Shown: positions 60,901-64,000 of the stretch, piece by piece
Position numbering within the stretch: position 1 is the first letter of the stretch
How the letters are laid out: each line of letters opens with the position of its first letter
Source: Zanthoxylum bungeanum
Taxonomy: Eukaryota; Streptophyta; Magnoliopsida; Sapindales; Rutaceae
NCBI GenBank assembly: GCA_019454045.1
Contig: SKCR01023742.1
Coordinates: 62,001-126,000 of the forward strand
Direction of reading: 5' to 3'
Length of the DNA stretch: 64,000 bases
Translations under genes and position numbers: made by a program
Notes under the pieces: model-generated
The model's input: the letters and a program-made list of their open reading frames with translations, nothing else
Database searches by the model: none
Told to the model about the DNA's origin: nothing

Positions 60901-62065
60901 ATCTGTACAAATAGTGACGCTATGGGTCATATTATCCAACACATGGCGCTTTTCTAGAAGCCAACTTTGTCTTGTAAATCGGTAAAAACGTAGTACTATA
61001 TACTTACGTGCTCGGATAGTCCGATGACCGGATTTACTGCCAACATATCCGGGGATCTCATTGGTCGCTTCTCGAAGATTCACCGATGACGTATGACTCG
61101 CACTTTATTAATCTGGGATTAATTAGATGAGAGAGAAAATTAATCTGGGATTAATTACATTTATATTTTATTTGGGATAAAATATTAATTAAAGAGAGAG
61201 AACGATTAATTTGGAATTAATCGATAAAATAATATATTCAATATATTATACGAAATTGGATTTCGACGCGGAATTGAAATTAGATTTTAATTCGGGCGAA
61301 CGAGTTAATTTAGAATTAATTCGTTAGCGACGTGAATAGTGATTTTGCTAGGCATAATTATTTAATTACGTCGCAACGGAAAATTTGTTAATTTGGAATT
61401 AGCGAACCCGAGCACGGGAGTGTTTGCGGGCACACTCACATTGCGAATTAAAGTGCGGCCCACAAGTCACATCAAGCGTCAAATCACTAGTCAATCGATT
61501 GATGTGATGTCTAGTCACTTTGGGTGACATGACAACTTGTCATTGTGATATGAATAGTTGATGGAAGTGGTTGGCTTTAAATGGCTTGACTTTTGGAAAT
61601 CAGGTTTTTGGTATTTGATTTTAGGAAAATCATTTAAGTGTATGATATACACAAAACCAAAATAACAACACACTCTATCCACTCTTCTCCCTCTCTCTCT
61701 CGGCCATAGGCCATTTTCTTCCTAAAACTTTCTGGTTTCACCGTGAGTTGAAGGGAATGATAGGAAAATTTACGGAAAAATTTCAAGAGTGCTAGCATGC
61801 TTTAGGAGTCTTGCGAAGGTGATAGGGAACCGCACCCGTGAGCTTGGAATCAACATTTGAAAGCTTGGAGCTTGGAACTTGGAGATGGCCGAATTTGGAG
61901 GACACAAAAACAGCCACTGCCGTGAGCCTTGGAGGAGAAAAGCTTGAAGTTTTGTGTTCGTCGCATCACTCAACCGATAATTGTGAGTATTCCGCACCTC
62001 CTTGATGTATTCGCATGTTGTTTCATTCCTTAAAATGATCCCGGTTAGACCGTAGAAACCCAACA
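57908..62065 (+). repeat. K4 solo LTR, interrupted by K5
   Basis: TGTTGGACAGTTATGACC at the start and GAAACCCAACA at the end. CTAAG is duplicated at 57903-57907 and 62066-62070. With K5 and its duplication removed the LTR is 2008 bp. It lies in K1 pol just before the RT region. Confidence 0.9.
58797..60941 (-). repeat. K5 solo LTR, inverted inside K4 (2145 bp)
   Basis: The minus-strand LTR starts TGTTGGATAATATGACCC at 60941. CATGG is duplicated at 58792-58796 and 60942-60946. It has no internal region. Its ladder of palindromes is at about 59570-59885. Confidence 0.9.
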
Positions 62066-63219
62066 CTAAGCTGGGCTTGTAGCGAAAAGGTATCATTATC
62101 AACATTGTGTCGATTACGACGAAACCTTTTACCTGTTGCCATCGTTAAATCCATTTGGATAATGCTTGCTGAAGCTGCATGTTTCATTTATGAAATATGG
62201 CAGCTGAATGCCAAAACCGCTTTCCTTAACGGAAACCTTTTGGAAGATGTTTACAATATCCTGACGGTTTTGTCGCACCAAAACGAACAAACAAGGTTTG
62301 CAAGTTATTCGATCCATTTATGGATTGAAGCAAGCATATCGTTCTTGGAATTGTCGTTTTGATGTAATCATAATGGTATATGATTTAATTCAAAATGAAA
62401 TGATTCTTGTGTATATAAGGAGGTTAGTGGGAGCGCACTGACAGTGATTGTCCTAAAAATGATGATATGTCATTTCTTGGAAATGATATTCCCATAATAC
62501 AATTGGTGAAAGCTTGGCTTTCATGAAAATTCTCAATAGAATTCTTGGAATAAAGATCTACTGGGATAGATCTGAAAGTTGTTGAATCTCTCCAAGAACT
62601 CGTACATTGAATTAAATATACGCGACCTGATGTCTCATACGCTTTGAGCATATGGAGTCACAATCAGGCCAATCCAAGAGATAGTCACTGGATTGATGTT
62701 ACGAACAGTCTTTAGTTTCTTAGACGAACTAAGGATGTTGTCTTATACTATGGAGAAGGAGAACTTAGAGTGACTGGGATCACTGCTATAAGTTTCCTAA
62801 CCGATAAAAATGACTATAAGTCGTAAGAACGATACTATAAAGTTTGAATAACGGAACAATGAGATGGAAATCTTCCAAGCAAGATATTGTTACCGAATAA
62901 ACAACAAAAGCGGAATATTGCTGCAGCTGAGGCAGCAATAGAAGCCTTTTGGATCGATAATAATCCTAATAAGATTAGGAGTAGTTCTGTTAGCAGCTGA
63001 GCTAGGCTACAACACAGGCTAAAGAATTAATGGTCTCATCAACGATCCAGATATATACTTCAATTGATTCGTTCGAATCATACATCGTGGCGATGTGATG
63101 ATCGTATAAATCGCATCAGATGAAAACACCTTAAATCCGCTGACGAAAGCCTTTCCTCAGCAGAAATTTGAACGAACCGTACATAGTTCGGGTGTAGGAC
63201 ACTTGAGTGATTGGCTATA
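62066..63219 (+). pseudogene. K1 RT and RNase H remnants
   Basis: Continues after K4. EIWQLNAKTAFLNGNLLEDVY (near 62190-62260) is the RT motif, with the Asp of MDVKT changed to Asn. The YVDD region is lost. RNase H traces are near 62770-62960, and the C-terminal DPLTK-type end is near 63130. Many stops and frameshifts. It is very similar to the homologous K2 segment. Confidence 0.7.
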
Positions 63220-63234
63220 GGCCAAGTGGGAGAT
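63220..63234 (+). other. K1 polypurine tract
   Basis: GGCCAAGTGGGAGAT, as in K2 and F. Confidence 0.8.
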
Positions 63235-64000
63235 TGTTGGACAATTATGGCCCATAGCATCACTATTTGTACAGATTATGGTGTTGTTATACAAATTAAC
63301 TATGTGACAAAGGAAATTGCCCTTTTATCATTTGTAATTGGATTACCTAGATATATAAATGATAGAAGGTCCATATGATTAGTTCCGAATTGAGATGATA
63401 TGAGACAGTATCAATCCATAAAATTTTAATCATTAAATATCCCTAGTCAGAGTATTATCGAGATTGGACATCGATAATGCGTAAAAGATTAGTATTACAC
63501 TTGTGCGTGTTGTGGGAGCATAACGACATAGTTCTCATATACTTGGGTATATGATACTCATACAAGTGTAATAGGAGGTTGTGTTTACTGATGGTACGGG
63601 AACAGCTTCGCTCTGGATAGACCCCTCGGAATTCCATTGGTAGTATGACTATGTGTCTATGGAAGTCCGAATCAGGGTAGGTGTATTTGGTCTTAACTTG
63701 AGATTTGCACCGCTAATACTTGTGACAATCAATATACTTTGGTTTTCTTCATCCAGGGCATTAACAGGTTCTGTGTATGCCTCTTCTGGGTATATTGAGA
63801 ATCGTAGTGTATTGGGTGTGATGTCAAGACGGAAGTATCACTCCAGTCATAGTGGAGATGATGATCACACAGGATACGAAACTGGTGCTCTTTTATGCTG
63901 CAGCTATTGGGATATTATGAATAGGTCATGTTTATTCGATTATATAGACTAGTTACCAGAGATCCGATATGTGCTTCGTACGAGGTAGACACAATTCCAG
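63235..64000 (+). repeat. K1 3' LTR, cut by window end
   Basis: TGTTGGACAATTATGGCCC onward, a standard K LTR. It does not match the first ~485 bp of the putative K1 5' LTR at 21296. Confidence 0.85.

Larger units (their letters stand above)
21296..64000 (+). mobile_element. K1: outermost K-family copia element of the right half
   Basis: Its parts, once the insertions are removed, are the 5' end (21296-21936), leader (21937-22142, 51638-51992, 54093-55600), gag/protease/integrase traces (55600-57907), RT and RNase H traces (62066-63219), polypurine tract and a 3' LTR from 63235 that leaves the window. K2, K3 and K4 interrupt it, each at a clean 5-bp TSD. No ORF is intact. Confidence 0.7.

Overview
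The window is nuclear DNA of a flowering plant, probably a eudicot with a large, repeat-rich genome. It is almost wholly LTR retrotransposons nested inside one another. Supporting signs are Ty1/copia and Ty3/gypsy polyprotein remnants, primer-binding sites complementary to initiator tRNA-Met, 5-bp target-site duplications (TSDs), and very AT-rich leaders. The only cellular-type gene is an intact, intronless LONELY GUY-like (LOG) cytokinin-activation ORF at 220-873, and it lies inside a retrotransposon. Family letters are mine: A (Ty3-type, LTR starts TGATGAGCGG), K (copia, LTR about 2.0 kb), D (copia with a 52-bp array), E (Tat-lineage gypsy), F (young copia related to K).

Left nest, 1-21295. 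D1 (+, 14864-21295) is outermost. D2 (-, 10721-14863) sits in the D1 5' LTR. A2 (-, 9045-10720) sits in D2 pol. K6 (-, 5374-9044) sits in the A2 LTR. K7 (+, 3952-5373) sits in the K6 leader. A1 (+, 1-3951), which carries LOG, sits in the K7 LTR; its 5' LTR lies before base 1. D gag, protease, integrase and RT are readable but broken.

Right nest, 21296-64000. K1 (+) starts with a 641-bp LTR-like end at 21296 and reaches a 3' LTR that runs off the window at 64000. Inside it are K2 (22143-51637, TSD CTAAT), solo LTR K3 (51993-54092, TSD CTTGG) and solo LTR K4 (57908-62065, TSD CTAAG). K4 itself holds an inverted solo LTR, K5 (58797-60941, TSD CATGG). K2 is split by gypsy E (27607-47178), whose 5' LTR is split by copia F (28230-38339, TSD GCTAG). 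F is the youngest and best preserved. E has lost most of gag and protease but keeps RT, two RNase H domains and integrase. It also carries a spliced antisense gene (42198-44271) and a 7 x 116-bp minisatellite (45178-45995) before its 3' LTR.

Nothing here suggests a host operon or pathway. Functional interest centres on the captured LOG ORF, a ladder of hairpins conserved with covariation in all K and F LTRs, the antisense gene of E, and the element-borne tandem arrays. Several breaks in E and F are single-base indels and may be consensus errors rather than biology.
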